From Tipula vernalis (lineage: Eukaryota > Arthropoda > Insecta > Diptera > Tipulidae), in NCBI GenBank assembly GCA_958295665.1, contig OY282558.1, positions 354,311,034 through 354,375,033 on the forward strand: 64,000 nucleotides of DNA, read 5' to 3'. This document shows, in pieces, positions 48,656-60,445 of the stretch. Below the pieces are notes generated by a model. It saw nothing but the letters and a program-made list of their open reading frames with translations, was not told the origin of the DNA and ran no database searches. Position numbers and translations under genes: made by a program. Position 1 is the first letter of the stretch, and every line of letters starts with the position of its first letter.

Positions 48656-48867
48656 GTGAATTCATGAAGTCGGTTTTTTATCCTAAGATATATCTCCGAG
48701 TTCCTAAATCAATCATATTACATTTTTTATTATTATTTTAGTGGTTGATTGGTTAAAGAGGAGCACGGAAATAAATACCGACCTCTTGAATCAACCATGA
48801 GTGATTTGATTGGTTAAAGAGCTCGGGAAAAAATATGCTAGGGTGAAAACCGACCTCGTGAATTCAC
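48656..48867. mobile_element. MITE with GTGAATTCA ends, 212 bp
   Basis: The left GTGAATTCATGAAGTCGGTT and the right complement GTGAATTCACGAGGTCGGTT pair over about 60 bp. An internal near-copy of the right arm (TGATTGGTTAAAGAGGAGCA to CCGACCTCTTGAATCA) suggests partial duplication. Non-coding. Confidence 0.72.
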
Positions 48868-49659
48868 TATTATTTTATTTTATTTTGTTTATTTATTTAC
48901 AGATTATTTATATTGTTGTTGGCACACTCTATTTTAAGCTCTCTTTCTTCTTTTATGAAATTGTGATTTATTCCATAATACAAAATCAACGCATGCTAAT
49001 TTTATGCCTTTTCTGCATGAGCGTTTTAACTGGAGACCTTAATATTTAACTGCCCAATTTCGCCCAGCTAAATATAAAGCTGAATGATAAAAATTTCGCT
49101 AAACCATTTCTGTAGAAATAAATTCTGTAATATTTCTGTAAAAAATATAAAAGCTTGCATTGAATATGTAAATATTTAATACAAGTGAGGAAATATTATT
49201 TAACTTGAGATTGGATATTTTTTTTGTGAAACCGGGCATAAGATAATTTACAGTTGATATTTCGCTTAAAACGATGTAAATATTGCTTGCTCAGTTTGAC
49301 TGGTTTTGTTTACAATCTGGTTTTATTTGGTCGTATTTCTTGGTATTGTAACACTTCAGTCCTTTTTCATTACTATGTTTCTTGGCTTTTCGGCTTTGCT
49401 AATTTGGCTAAATATTCCTGATGATCTGTTGGTTTCCTTCTTCACGTCTTGAAGTAACTTAGTTTTGACAGAATCAGTCATTATTTTTACACCACTTATT
49501 TTAGACTGCTTTTTATTGCCATTATCATAGGATTATACTGCTCAGGTAAGCCTGTCAATAACAAAAAGCCAACCCACTCATCATTAATTTGCGTTTCAAT
49601 TTCCTCCAATTTGTACACTGTCGGAATTATCACGTTTTATTGAACTACTGGTCAAGAAG
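48868..49659. other. No gene; possible LINE 3' tail on minus at 48875-48945
   Basis: The minus-strand text GAGTGTGCCAACAACAATAT followed by AAATAAATAAAC is similar to 28566-28645. The rest is unassigned. Confidence 0.35.
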
Positions 49660-50262
49660 AGCCGGAATATGGTCAGTTGACAAGGAACTTGGTTGTTTAT
49701 TAACCGGTTATGATGAAACCCGATTTCTACGATGGAAATGTTATTGTAAAATGATATTTAGAGAAGTTCTGGAATATGGCCAATTCGATAAATAGAACAT
49801 GAAATCGGTAAAGAAATATCCGAGTTCCTTCCTAATTGGCCTCTCACCGACTGCTTCATCTAAAAATCATGTAAGATACTATTTCCATCGTACGTGGCGA
49901 ATTTGAGGAATGGCCAAGTTCCTTCTTAATTAGCCATATTTTAGAACTTCTTAAATTTAGATTCCCACTTCCATCGTGCTTGCTAAATTTCATAAAAATA
50001 GGTTAAGAAACGGTAAAGTTTCTTCCTAATTAGCCATATTCAAGAACTTCATCTAAACCTTATTTTAGAATCCCATTTCAATAATACAAATCGAATTTCA
50101 TCATGAATAGTTAATAAATAACCAAGTTCATTCCTCTGTAACCGCGTATTCCAGAACTTCATCTAAAACTCGTTTTAGAATCCCACTTCCATCGTGCATG
50201 CTAAATTTCATCATAATCGGTTAAAAAATAGCAACGTTCCTTCTTAATCGGCCTGAATTTGA
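49660..50262. repeat. Diverged 109-bp satellite, direct units plus one inverted unit
   Basis: Direct units start near 49806, 49897, 50001, 50110 and 50219, with the common phrases AAGTTCCTTCxTAATxxGCC, AGAACTTCATCTAAA, TTTTAGAATCCCACTTCCAT and AAATTTCATCATAATxGGTT. The last full units are exactly 109 bp apart. At about 49675-49790 the same text is in reverse orientation (GGAACTTGGTTGTTTATTAA, GGTTATGATGAAA). Further inverted material lies at 52127-52262. Confidence 0.82.
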
Positions 50263-50979
50263 CTTGAAAATACTATTGATAGATACACTTCTATAGGAGA
50301 TATTAAAATTTTGTACATTCGGATCTAAGGGACAATCGTAAATGAGAGAAAGGCCAACCACTAATTAGTTTCTTAAACCGAGGTTTATCTGTAATATATT
50401 ATTCCTATGCGTCTTAGAGTTAAAATATTATTAAGGAAAAATAATCGATTTCGATCTCGGGATTTCCCCACGGCATATTCATCACATTACTAGTATTGGG
50501 CACTAATGTCATTTGAAACAGACTCCGTCCAATTTGAGGGACAGCTATTTCCTTCATTTGTGACTGAATTCATCATTAATCTGTATGTGGTGGGTGTTTT
50601 AACCATGACGACTTTAGATAAATCTGGCAGAACCAAATCAAGTAAAAAACGGTCCAGCAACATTGGTGTGTATAACATTACCAATATTTATAGATATTGC
50701 ATTTAGGAAGGGTAAACTTTGATGTAATAATTTATTTTTACCTATTTTAAGGTTACTTGCACACACACGCTCTCTACTAGAGCTGGCTTTAAAAGCGCGC
50801 AGGTTCTTGCTATTTTCGTAACAAAATTCGATGTTTTGACATGGCTATTTACTATACAGTTATTCGTTTAGCGTATAAACGAAACAATGCAGTGGGTCAT
50901 CTTGATTCCTCAATATTGGGCTGTTTGCATCCTTTTGCAAATAATAAATGTTTCATTATAAAATGAGCGTACAATCCGC
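50263..50979. other. No gene recognised
   Basis: Sequence between the satellite and the LINE relic. Opposing 64-66-codon frames at 50490-50706 overlap each other and carry no motif. Confidence 0.5.
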
Positions 50980-51560
50980 TTACCAGCCCTGGGCGTTTTT
51001 TTTACCGGAGGCGATGATTGAACCAATAGTTCGATGAGAGACTTTTCGAACTCTTATTATTCCTATTTTTTCTGCAATGTTTATTCCCAATTGGTGAAGG
51101 TCGCCGAAAAACATTGAAACTAAAAATTTTCAAAAGCTTTGCTCAAACCTGACAAATTAGAAATAGGGTGGTAATTAACCATTTCATGAATTGACCCTTC
51201 CTATGAATTGAAGTCACTAAAGCATGTTTCCAGTACTTGAAAAATGTTCCATCATAGCGAGTTATCATTTGTGCCCGTTGACCGAATTTATTTCAAAAAA
51301 TGGTATTCTCTCCTATCGATGTCATACTCAGGACCATGTAAACAGAATGAATGCATACGTCCCTCAGTTGGAACTATTTATTTTGGAAAATTTTGAGTAA
51401 TAATATCACTGATATCTATTAATATATCATTTGGATTGTTGGCTACTAGAGATTCCAGATTATTGTGAAACATTAAGAAATTTAAAATATTTATCCTAGG
51501 TTCACCGTAATGGCAATGGTTAACCTACCATCTTCGCGAAATGTTGTGCTCCTCGTTATG
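50980..51560 (-). pseudogene. LINE reverse transcriptase relic (Jockey/CR1-type)
   Basis: The minus-strand translation in several frames gives RT finger-region text: NDILIDISDIITQNFP (about 51415), GTFFKYWKHALVTSIHRKGQ (about 51190-51250) and NYHPISNLSGLSKAFENF (about 51128-51180). These are the region before the catalytic palm. Frameshifts and stops separate the blocks, and no palm or tail was found. It is an old fragment. Confidence 0.68.
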
Positions 51561-51894
51561 AACGATTAACTCCTACAAATTATTTTTAACCGTCAAGTCT
51601 GTATCTCTGCCAGCTTGAAAAACTATTGGTGCCATTTTATGAAATTTGCTTCTGCGTGAAACAAATAATATCGAAATTGTTAGTTAAAATATTTAATTTA
51701 TTTTAGTTAAGAGTTGCCTTTATTAATTTTGTAAATTAGAAAAACCAGGATGTATTATTAGGAGGTATATGGAACATCAATTCTATAGGCCCTTATTTAT
51801 CAGTTCGGATGTATATAAATTAGTGTCCTAATTATGTAACTATTTAGGCAAGATGATCAGATCGTTCTTTGAAAGAGGTTCCAGTAATTTCAGT

Positions 51895-52090
51895 ATGGTA
51901 TACTATATGTCACTACGGCATATGGTACTCTACGGCATATAGTACTCTATGGCATATTTCATTATGACATATTTCAATGCGGCATATACTATGGCATGTT
52001 TCAGTACGGCATAAGGTACACTACTGCATGCCTCAATATGGCGTATAGTAAACTACGGCATATTTCAATGCCGCATAAGGCACACTGCGG
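51895..52090. repeat. Decayed minisatellite, ACGGCATAT-type units
   Basis: Roughly ten imperfect units built on (T)ACGGCATATnGTACTCT and TTTCAATxxGGCATA, about 18-20 bp each. Confidence 0.7.
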
Positions 52091-52126
52091 CAACTTCAAG
52101 TATGAGATATTGCACAAAACGGAACA

Positions 52127-52262
52127 TTTCAAGACTTGGCTGTTCCTTAACCGAGTATGATTAAATTCGATATATGCGATTGAAATGTTAACGGGAATCT
52201 AAAATGATCCAAGGTGGAACTTGGCTATTCCTCAACTGATTATATATAAATTTGTTCACTTA
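52127..52262. repeat. Inverted unit of the 109-bp satellite
   Basis: CTTGGCTGTTCCTTAACCGA and GGAACTTGGCTATTCCTCAA are reverse-orientation matches to the satellite at 49.8-50.3 kb, about 100 bp apart. Confidence 0.6.
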
Positions 52263-52364
52263 ATAAAATTTTCCTTCACATAACAGAACTCTCCTTTACT
52301 TCTTCACCTAATAAAATCATCCTTTACTTTAGAATATTCTCGTTTCCTTTCGTCCCCGGCCTTT

Positions 52365-52600
52365 CGACACCTTCGGTCTTTCGATACAATCGGCCCATCG
52401 ACATATTCGGCCTTTAGGCACATTTGGCTTTTTGGCACATTCGGCCTTTCGACATTTGACCTTTCAATATTCGGCGTTTCGACCCGCTCGGCCCCTCCAC
52501 ATTTGGCCATTCGACTCTTTCGTCATGTCGACCTATTCGGAATTTCGGCATTCGCCCTTTGGACATTCGACCTTTTGACATTCGTCCTTTCGGCCGTATT
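52365..52600. repeat. Decayed minisatellite, CATTCGGCCTTTCGA-type units
   Basis: About twelve imperfect units of 15-19 bp (CATTCGGCCTTTCGA, CATTCGACCTTTTGA and so on). It is GC-richer than its surroundings. The 68-codon minus-strand frame over it is a by-product of the repeat. Confidence 0.75.
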
Positions 52601-55600
52601 CCCGCTTAACGATATACAAACCAAATATCAATCAAGTAAAGACTTGCTTTTGGGTTTGCTTCATAACTTGTGTTGTGTTTGTGCTTGTTAGAAGAGTTAA
52701 GTCACATCCCACAGGCATGAATTTTCCTTAAATAAATCAATCATTCTTCTTGAAACAAGGTACAGTTTTAAAGCGAAATATAAGAATTTGTAAACACCCA
52801 GACATTTAAATAAATCATTTAACCGTATTTAAAATTTTATTGCTGACCATACTGTGGTCAGTTACGATTGAATCTTACGGTTTGTTGTGCGGTAACCACA
52901 TACACGTTCAGATTATCGATTCAATAATCGACAAATCGTTAGATTTGTCACACATTTACAAGCAGAAATATATGGCGTAAATATTTTAAAATTAAGTTAA
53001 TAAAAGGTTAATTTATAATAATAAACTAAATACAGTTTTGTCCTCAGACCTCTAACATTCTGGTCATATATCTAGTCGAAAAGTATAAATTAAGTTATTT
53101 GTAGCTACTGACATTTAAATAACTAACACTTGAAGTTAAAGGAAGAATTAAGAATTTTTAGTTTGAACAATTTACTTAAAAAATTAATTCTTTCTCAGTT
53201 AACACAACGACGACAGTGATTGAATGTTAAGTTTTTTCAATCTGGTTTTCCTTCAAAGGGCGAATTCCTAGATTTAAAGTCACTAAATCTCTAATTTAAC
53301 AATATTAAAATGAAATATCCATAACTGCGACGATAACTCTCACTGGCACGGTATGTACTTCTACAGTGACATTTTTGGGTTGCGATATTTTGAGCGGTTA
53401 CCAAAATCGGAATAGGAAAAAGCTCCGTTGCAATTTTCAAATTCATTTTTTAAGATTTCAATAAAAAAATGTATCACTTAAAATCAACTCAAAGACTCTC
53501 AAAACCACTTTTCCTTTGTATATAAAACCGCAATATTTTCAAAGTAAGATCATATAGCTATGATAATGAATAGAGAAGTTTGCCATGTTTTGTATTATAA
53601 TTGTATGCTTTTTTTTATATATAAAAAATAAATGTCATTTATATGAACTAATATGTAATAGTAATAATGAAATATTAAAATAAGTTTAACCTGTAAGTTA
53701 ACCCCAAACCAACATAAATATACATATTATTATTAAACAATGTTAAAGTGCATAGAAAATTATATGTTGCAAGTTGGTAAATCAACATGTTGTTTTATTA
53801 TATATATTAAACAGTCACAGTGCCGTTCATTTGGCTTAATATTTAATAATATGTGTAAATTACACGCTACTGGAAGTTAAGTCATATCACAATCTTATAT
53901 TGTTTAGATATTGAAATCATTACTTGTTAAAGCGTGCCCACAAGTCAGAAATTATGATAAAAACAAGTAAAAATAAGTTTTAATTAGTTATAGATCAGAA
54001 TTACCTAATTCACAACTTTTACATGTATGTACATATTTATAAAACATGTTTATCAATAACAACTAAATTGATTTTTAATTATATATTATTTATAAAAATA
54101 GTATCTATTTATTCAAATCAACGTAATTTTGTGAAATAAGACCATTTTTATGGGTGATGAATGACCGCATGGAAAATTGCGAATGGTCAGCACGTCTCGA
54201 GACTTTTATAAGATTTAACATTATTTTTTCATGGTCATATGCTAAGAAATAAGAATACTATCGGATCGTGATCAGAAATTAATTAAAATTGTTTATAAAA
54301 AATTTGTTTTATTTTAGGCGAGAGTTATTTGCGGGGAAATATGAGAAACGTTTTATTTGCAACAACCAAAACCAAAATGACAAATCTAACTGACGCACTT
54401 TAATCAAAAAATTCGGTGGTTTTCTTAATAAAGTTACTCACATCTTAAAATTTTGCTTCTACAAAATTCTCATTGCCACACTTTTACAATTAGATAGTAA
54501 ATTGAGTAATGCGGAAATGGCTAATAGCTTGGAACGTGATTTACATATGACATATGTATAACCAAATAATAGGAATACAATAAGATATAAATTAACTCTG
54601 ATTCTGAAAAGACAAGAATAACAAAATGTAGTCAAATTTTTAAAAAAATTACGCAAAAATTGAATTGTTGCTTGATACGCACGCGATTGACTTATCATCA
54701 TCTGAATTAATTCTAACTAACAGGTTCTTTTCCAGTATAACCTCACATAAAGTATTGTTGTTTTAAAATTCTGTATATTACTATTAATTAGAGCATTTAA
54801 ATATAATAATATTATTATCTTTATAATTTTAGCGAGAGATCAAGAACGTCACTATAGTCTCTATACATATAACAGGTCGAACGTCTTACAAAACATTTTC
54901 TAAGGACTTCATTATGCATATTGATAATACAACAACACAAATTTTGTGCCTACATTGTAGTATACACATTGAAGAAATTAAGTAATTTTGATGTCGAGTC
55001 ATTTCATTTTAAGCTAAACTTTCAATTTCCTTTTAAACTTTTATTTAATAATAAAAAAAAAAACTTTAATCATAAATTTGAGGTCAATATCAGGCCGCGT
55101 AATCAACGCGCTAAAAAATAGAAACAAAAAAAAAATTCAAACATTTACTCATTGAAATAGTCTGTTACGTATTATATTACAGTCGCACACGACATTTTTC
55201 TAATTGAAAAAAAAAATTCAAGTACGTTAAAACTGTAATTGTTGTGACTCGTATTCGTATATTTCTATTAAAATATGACACAATCAAAACGTGTACGGTG
55301 GGAATTTTTTTTTTTTGTAAATTATTAATGTCTCAAATAATTTAATTTAAATATTTATTTTCTATCTACCTATAAATTAAAAATCATGAATTGAATACAA
55401 TAATTTAATTTAAAAAAAAATTATTTTTCACTGTCAATGTTTTTTAGTTTTACGTGTAATTCGAGATGCATGGGTGTGTTTTGTTTACGGTCATTTGGTT
55501 AAAATTATTTTTAACCACCAAATATCGTAAACGAATATCAGAACTCGGGCTTCCAATGTTTAGTAAGTATCTAGCACAGACTCGTAAGGATGAATGATTT

Positions 55601-55992
55601 GGCATCGTCTGGTTGTTTCTGGGCCAGTGCCGGCTCTTGAATTTCTAGTGCACCAGGGTAAAACTCAATTAACGTTTAATTATTGTGTTATATGTGTCGA
55701 AAGGCGCTCTTTCAGAAATGGCTTTGATGTTTATTTACAGCGGTGGAACTGTGTACCCGCAGATGCGGGGGCTAAGATGTCATAGACTTACATTTGTTCG
55801 AAATTCTAATACATACGAGTAGATACAAAATTAGAATAAACATTTATATTTGAATTCGAGAAAGCGAAGTTACTTTAATTTTTATTTACTTAAAAATTAA
55901 TGTAATACGTACGAAAGTTAAAAACGCAAAATCCATATCAGGCGTAACATCACTTAACACGTCTCTTTGGTCTATCGTTACAAAACGTTAAT
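52601..55992. other. Gene-poor stretch, no gene recognised
   Basis: Strongly AT-rich. Frames of 60-80 codons (for example 54459-54701 minus, 54921-55121 plus) have no domain, and I recognised no element ends. Confidence 0.55.
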
Positions 55993-57770
55993 TCATTCAA
56001 ACAATTTTTCTCGCTCACTAATTAAAATAGGGGCATCCAAAAGCCTTTGTCGAACATTAAATTTACACTGGCTCACTGTGCGAAGATTTATGATAACATA
56101 TCGATCATTTGGTAGAACTTGCCGTATCAAATATGGTCCCCGAAATGGAACATTTAGTTTACGAGAAGTATGAACACTGACTCCTCTTCTTGATAGATTC
56201 GCGTAACCTTTGGGTAGCGTCAAATCATTGCTTTTGTTTTTCTCCAGCCAAATTAACACAATTTTTGTCGATCTCGTTTAATTGTCCAATGTCGATTTTG
56301 GTCTCATCACAATCATCGAGATCCAAAAGTACTTTATTCTCCAAAAGGATCCTTGGATTATATATTATATTAACATTAATTTTTGAGATAACACCTTAGT
56401 TATTTCAAGTTTGCTATTATTAATCGCCCGTTGGATATTTGTTTGCTCATGATCCCAGGTTCTTCCATCGCTTATCGCCTTTGCCCTCAGCATTGCCAAT
56501 ATGGTCCTATCGTACCGTTCGCATTGGCCGTTAGCTCTAGGCGTCGAGCTCACTTATCAGAAGGGTTGAGGGAACCAAAATGAACCTCCAGCTCTCCATT
56601 ATTCTGAGTAATGGTTGAGTTGATGTATCCCTCACAGCTATCATTATCACATATTTCGAAAAGCCATCAGAAGAGATAATTATTTCCCGATTGGATAATT
56701 ATTTCCTGATTTAGTTTTCGGGAATTGCCCGAGATAGTCGAAGCGGACGGTATTGAATAGTACAGAAAAGTACAGCAAGCTTTTCGATGTGACGCAACTA
56801 ACTTTCTGTGTGGTCTTCCGCATTTTTTGTGAGCAACATTCAAAACAAGCACAAATGTACCCCTTAACAAAATCTCTCACGCGTAGGAACCAAAAAGGTT
56901 CGTTTATTTTCTGTACCGCCTTCCAACCTATCTTCTTCTTCCACTAACCAAGCGGAAGACGTCCACCAAGGTGGTATACCATACTAGTTAACAATTCTCG
57001 TTCAACTGTTTTTCATATGGTGAAACAGTTTTTTGTTTTAAAAGGTCAATTATTTTTAATACTCAGCCAATCGATCTTACATTGAGAAATTTGAAAAACA
57101 TCAATGGTCACTGGTTCTAGTTCTTCGCCGGATATTTCGGTATTCCTGCTCAACGCATCCATGCATATCACAAACTTCACCAACTTCAACCACTACCTGA
57201 CTATATCCGGGGTATCAGATCCTTTTTCAAAGCACGCCAAATTTGAGCTTTGCCGCATGCTTTAATGCACACATAGAACACATGAAATGCATGTCGAATT
57301 TATTGCTGGACATGAGTTGTCGTTTCAGTATTTTTCGCATCCGTAATGTGATTGTTGAGTTTGTGTGTTTCCACGTTTCGATGTCGGTTTTTTTTTTAAA
57401 TTTTATTAACACTTTGTTGTTCACTGTTTCTTTAGTGTTGGGATTAAATATGTTTTTTTCTGTATGTCCGCGGTGACTAAACCATTTTGAAAACTTCTTT
57501 AAAAGTAATTTCGACCATATGGTCTCTGTTTCTTCCTGAGCAGCAACTCAGACAAGTGCTGTTTTAAATCTGGCCAGCATTGTCTTAGTTCAATTTTGGC
57601 ATGAATTCCCATTGCGAAACGATCGACTAATTGCTGTTAATTCGTTTTCGTACTGTTCAAACGATTGTGTCTCCTTCGTATCCAATTCCAATATTGTGAT
57701 AATGCCTTAAATCGAGTCGGTTCAGGTGTATAAAAATGGATGAAATGATCGATTATTGTTTTGTACTGTA
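55993..57770 (-). pseudogene. Gypsy (Ty3)-type LTR retrotransposon fragment, gag and pol remnants
   Basis: On the minus strand, in element order, there are four blocks. A gag-like phrase, LDTKETQSFEQYENEL, lies near 57690. The end of RNase H, CMDALSRNTEI, lies near 57155. An integrase zinc-binding region has RDFVKGYICACFECC (56880-56830) and core fragments VRFDYLGQFPKTKSG and SDGFSKYV. The last catalytic block, STPRANGQCERYDRTI (about 56550), is followed by a C-terminal part with VPFRGPYLIRQVLPNDRYV (about 56170). RT is absent, and stops and frameshifts interrupt all parts. No LTR pair or envelope gene was identified. It is an inactive relic. Confidence 0.8.
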
Positions 57771-59015
57771 TTTGTTCGAATAGTGTTGTGGCATCCGTAA
57801 AAGACACTAAGTTCATTATGAGTGTCCATTTACATATACATACACATGTACATAGTGTTGGAACTATCGAGTCCCTTCATGTGTATTGCTCGCATTTAAT
57901 TTTTTTTTTTAATTTCATACACTTCCTTCTCATTGGAATTGTATGGAGTTTGTTGTGGAGGATCTGTATCTCGGTTCCCGTATCGCTTTTCCAATTGTAA
58001 TAATGTATGGTACATGTCGGAACAACAAGACAAAACGACAAAAAATGTCTGACCTTTCATGACAACTGTCTGAAATTTATCTAAATGTGTATATGTTTTA
58101 TGTTTTAAATGTGGTTTCAGATGACACTAGGTACTTCGTGTTTGTACATCATCGCAACTACGGAATATCGCAATTTTGATTTCTTATACTTCTGGTTGAA
58201 ATTATTTAAAAAAAAAAAATCTACGCTTCGGAATCGTTTATATCAGGTACTTGGTTTAAATTTTGCTTTTTGCTGCAAATTCAGGTTTATATGAATTTTT
58301 TTCTTGTGGCTTTTACTTTTGGTCTAAGCCGCCCTTTTTCAATGCGGCTGGGCCGACTATAAAGTAGGGCATCCAAACCTATTAAAACTGAAACTGATTT
58401 ATCGGTGAACCCTTCACATTTTAGACTATTCAAAGACCGAGTTTTTACACTCATTATTGAAAAAAATAATTCAATGAATCCCTTTCATTAAATTTTTCGG
58501 AAGAAAAATGCTTTGAACCAATGAATTTATTAACTGGTCACATTAATTCTAAAATAAACACGATTATAAATTAATAACCGGATCGTCAATTCAATTAATA
58601 GACATTTATTGACCGATTTCTCGTTGATATCTTGAAATGTAGGCAAGTTAATAAAAGTTTTAACAACTTTATAAACTAAGTTAATAAGAAAAAACTAGTA
58701 AAAACCAGTTTATTCCATTTGAGAAATGATTATTGGATTAAATATACGTATTTAAATAATTTTCTGTAAGAATCATCCATTGAATCGATAAACTATTTAA
58801 TTTTTTTAAAATTGCTGTTATTCAGTCTTGATTGGGCATTAACACTTTATTGTTTTAGAACTTATTTCTTAAATTATATAAAAAACTTCATTCATTCATC
58901 TAAAATAATATTTATATAAAATTTCCAAATAAATTGTCTGATGGTGTTCTAGACCGAAATTCAGAGTGAGAATTTGAATGAGGTTTTAACCTGATTTCGA
59001 ATTTGTTCTTATGTG
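57771..59015. other. No gene recognised
   Basis: May include unassigned gypsy flank near 57.8-58.4 kb. No motif or element end was found. Confidence 0.5.
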
Positions 59016-59453
59016 GTTTTCCTGTTGCAACAAAAAACAGATTCGGAGTCGAATCCTAGTTGAAAAATGACAGTTTTTTGACGTTTTAACTGGAACAGCC
59101 AAAAATCCGGATTCTGCGATTTTTTGTTTTTTATATGGTTTTGTGAATATACATATGTACGTATTAATTGTCAAATTCTATTTTTATAATTAGAATGTTA
59201 ATACTGATGAATTTTTCCGTAAAATAATAAATAATTTATTGTAATCATGTTATTTGTTGTATTTTTTGTTAATTATTTTACTGTTTTTTAAATCTATATT
59301 TCCGCATATTTATTTTGATGTTTAAATGACATTTCGATGACATTTAAATGTAATCGTGTTAGTAATCGCTCCGAAAAATTTTACCGAGCGACGAATGACA
59401 GCTGCTGTCACGTGAGTTTCGCTCCGAATCTGTTTTTGTTGCAACAGGAAAAC
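59016..59453. mobile_element. MITE with GTTTTCCTGTTGCAACAAAA ends, 438 bp
   Basis: Terminal inverted repeats of about 36 bp (GTTTTCCTGTTGCAACAAAA then ACAGATTCGGAG) lie at 59016-59055 and 59418-59453. The interior is AT-rich without a transposase. Confidence 0.78.
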
Positions 59454-60043
59454 GACATTAATTATTCCCTAAATAAATCTTCCATTCGTAGGCAGCGACC
59501 AGAGTAAACACGAAAAGCGAGGCGAATCGAGAGGCTATACGGGACTACAAGCAAATTACCACAACACTTTAGAGAATATATAATATATTGCTTAGGTCTG
59601 TTTCTTGTTTGCGTTATGAATTCGTCTTAGCGTCCTGCTTGACCCTCCTCTCTTTCTCTTTTCGCTGAACTCTGGTTGCTGCAGTATTTTACAGTCGCAA
59701 TTCAACGAGGCCAGACTGTTCCCATTATGTAGCCTATATTTCAAAAATATGATCTATTTCGTTTTGTGGTTACAGGAAAGAAAATTAAAATCATGCAGTA
59801 GGCATTCGGTTTCATTGAACTTCATTTTAATAGATAAAAAATAGTTTGTACAGTTGTTTTATTTTATAAAAAAATCCATTTCAATCTTTAATTATTTTAT
59901 AAAAGCAAGATTATATTAAATATTCAGAATCCACTGATTAAACCTGTAACGCATATAAATGAAATTAATATTTCATTCTCCAGTCAGTTCAAATTTCATT
60001 TAAAATAAATAAAAGTTTCTTTCTTGATAAACATAATAAACAA
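59454..60043. other. No gene recognised
   Basis: Intergenic AT-rich sequence up to the SINE target duplication. Confidence 0.6.
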
Positions 60044-60056
60044 AATTATAAACTAA

Positions 60057-60432
60057 CGGAGCAAACGGCGCAGTGGTTAAAGCTGCAGCGGTTGGATCGG
60101 GAGGTACCGGGTTCGAATCCCTATAGGGGCGATACGCAAAAGGAATTTTTCATCAACTGATTTCGATCAGTGATGAAGATGAACACATCTATGAGCCACT
60201 GTTGAGAGTGCGGAATCCATGGGCCGACCCTCCTTTCATGTCAGCACTATAGGTTAGCATGAAGCAATGCAAAGTGCAGGTGGTTTAAACGAAAACGGGT
60301 CTATAGCCGTACGTCCTCGATTTTGGCTACTGCTGCGTTAAGATAGGACGTATAAAGTGAACTGTGAAAGAGTTGGGAGTGCTTAGAGCCCCAGAAAAGA
60401 TTGCAGAGATAGAAACAAACAAACAAACAAAC
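60057..60432 (+). mobile_element. tRNA-derived SINE (copy 2), 376 bp, 13-bp target duplication
   Basis: A box GGCGCAGTGGTTAAAG at 60067-60082 and B box GGTTCGAATCC at 60110-60120. The body carries ATGAAGCAATGCA and a 3' (AAAC)n tail at about 60414-60432. Perfect flanking repeats AATTATAAACTAA lie at 60044-60056 and 60433-60445. Same family as 34930-35258. Confidence 0.95.
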
Positions 60433-60445
60433 AATTATAAACTAA

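Noticed and set aside
52304..52510. 68-codon minus-strand frame with charged repeats
   Set aside because: It is a translation of the decayed CATTCGGCCTTTCGA minisatellite, not a protein gene.
51895..52600. Regular short repeats that might be read as a CRISPR array
   Set aside because: Units are adjacent and degenerate with no uniform spacers, and the sequence is eukaryotic.
60057..60130. Functional tRNA gene
   Set aside because: A and B boxes are tRNA-like, but the sequence continues as a 376-bp unit with an AAAC tail and flanking target repeats, and a second copy exists, so it is a SINE head.
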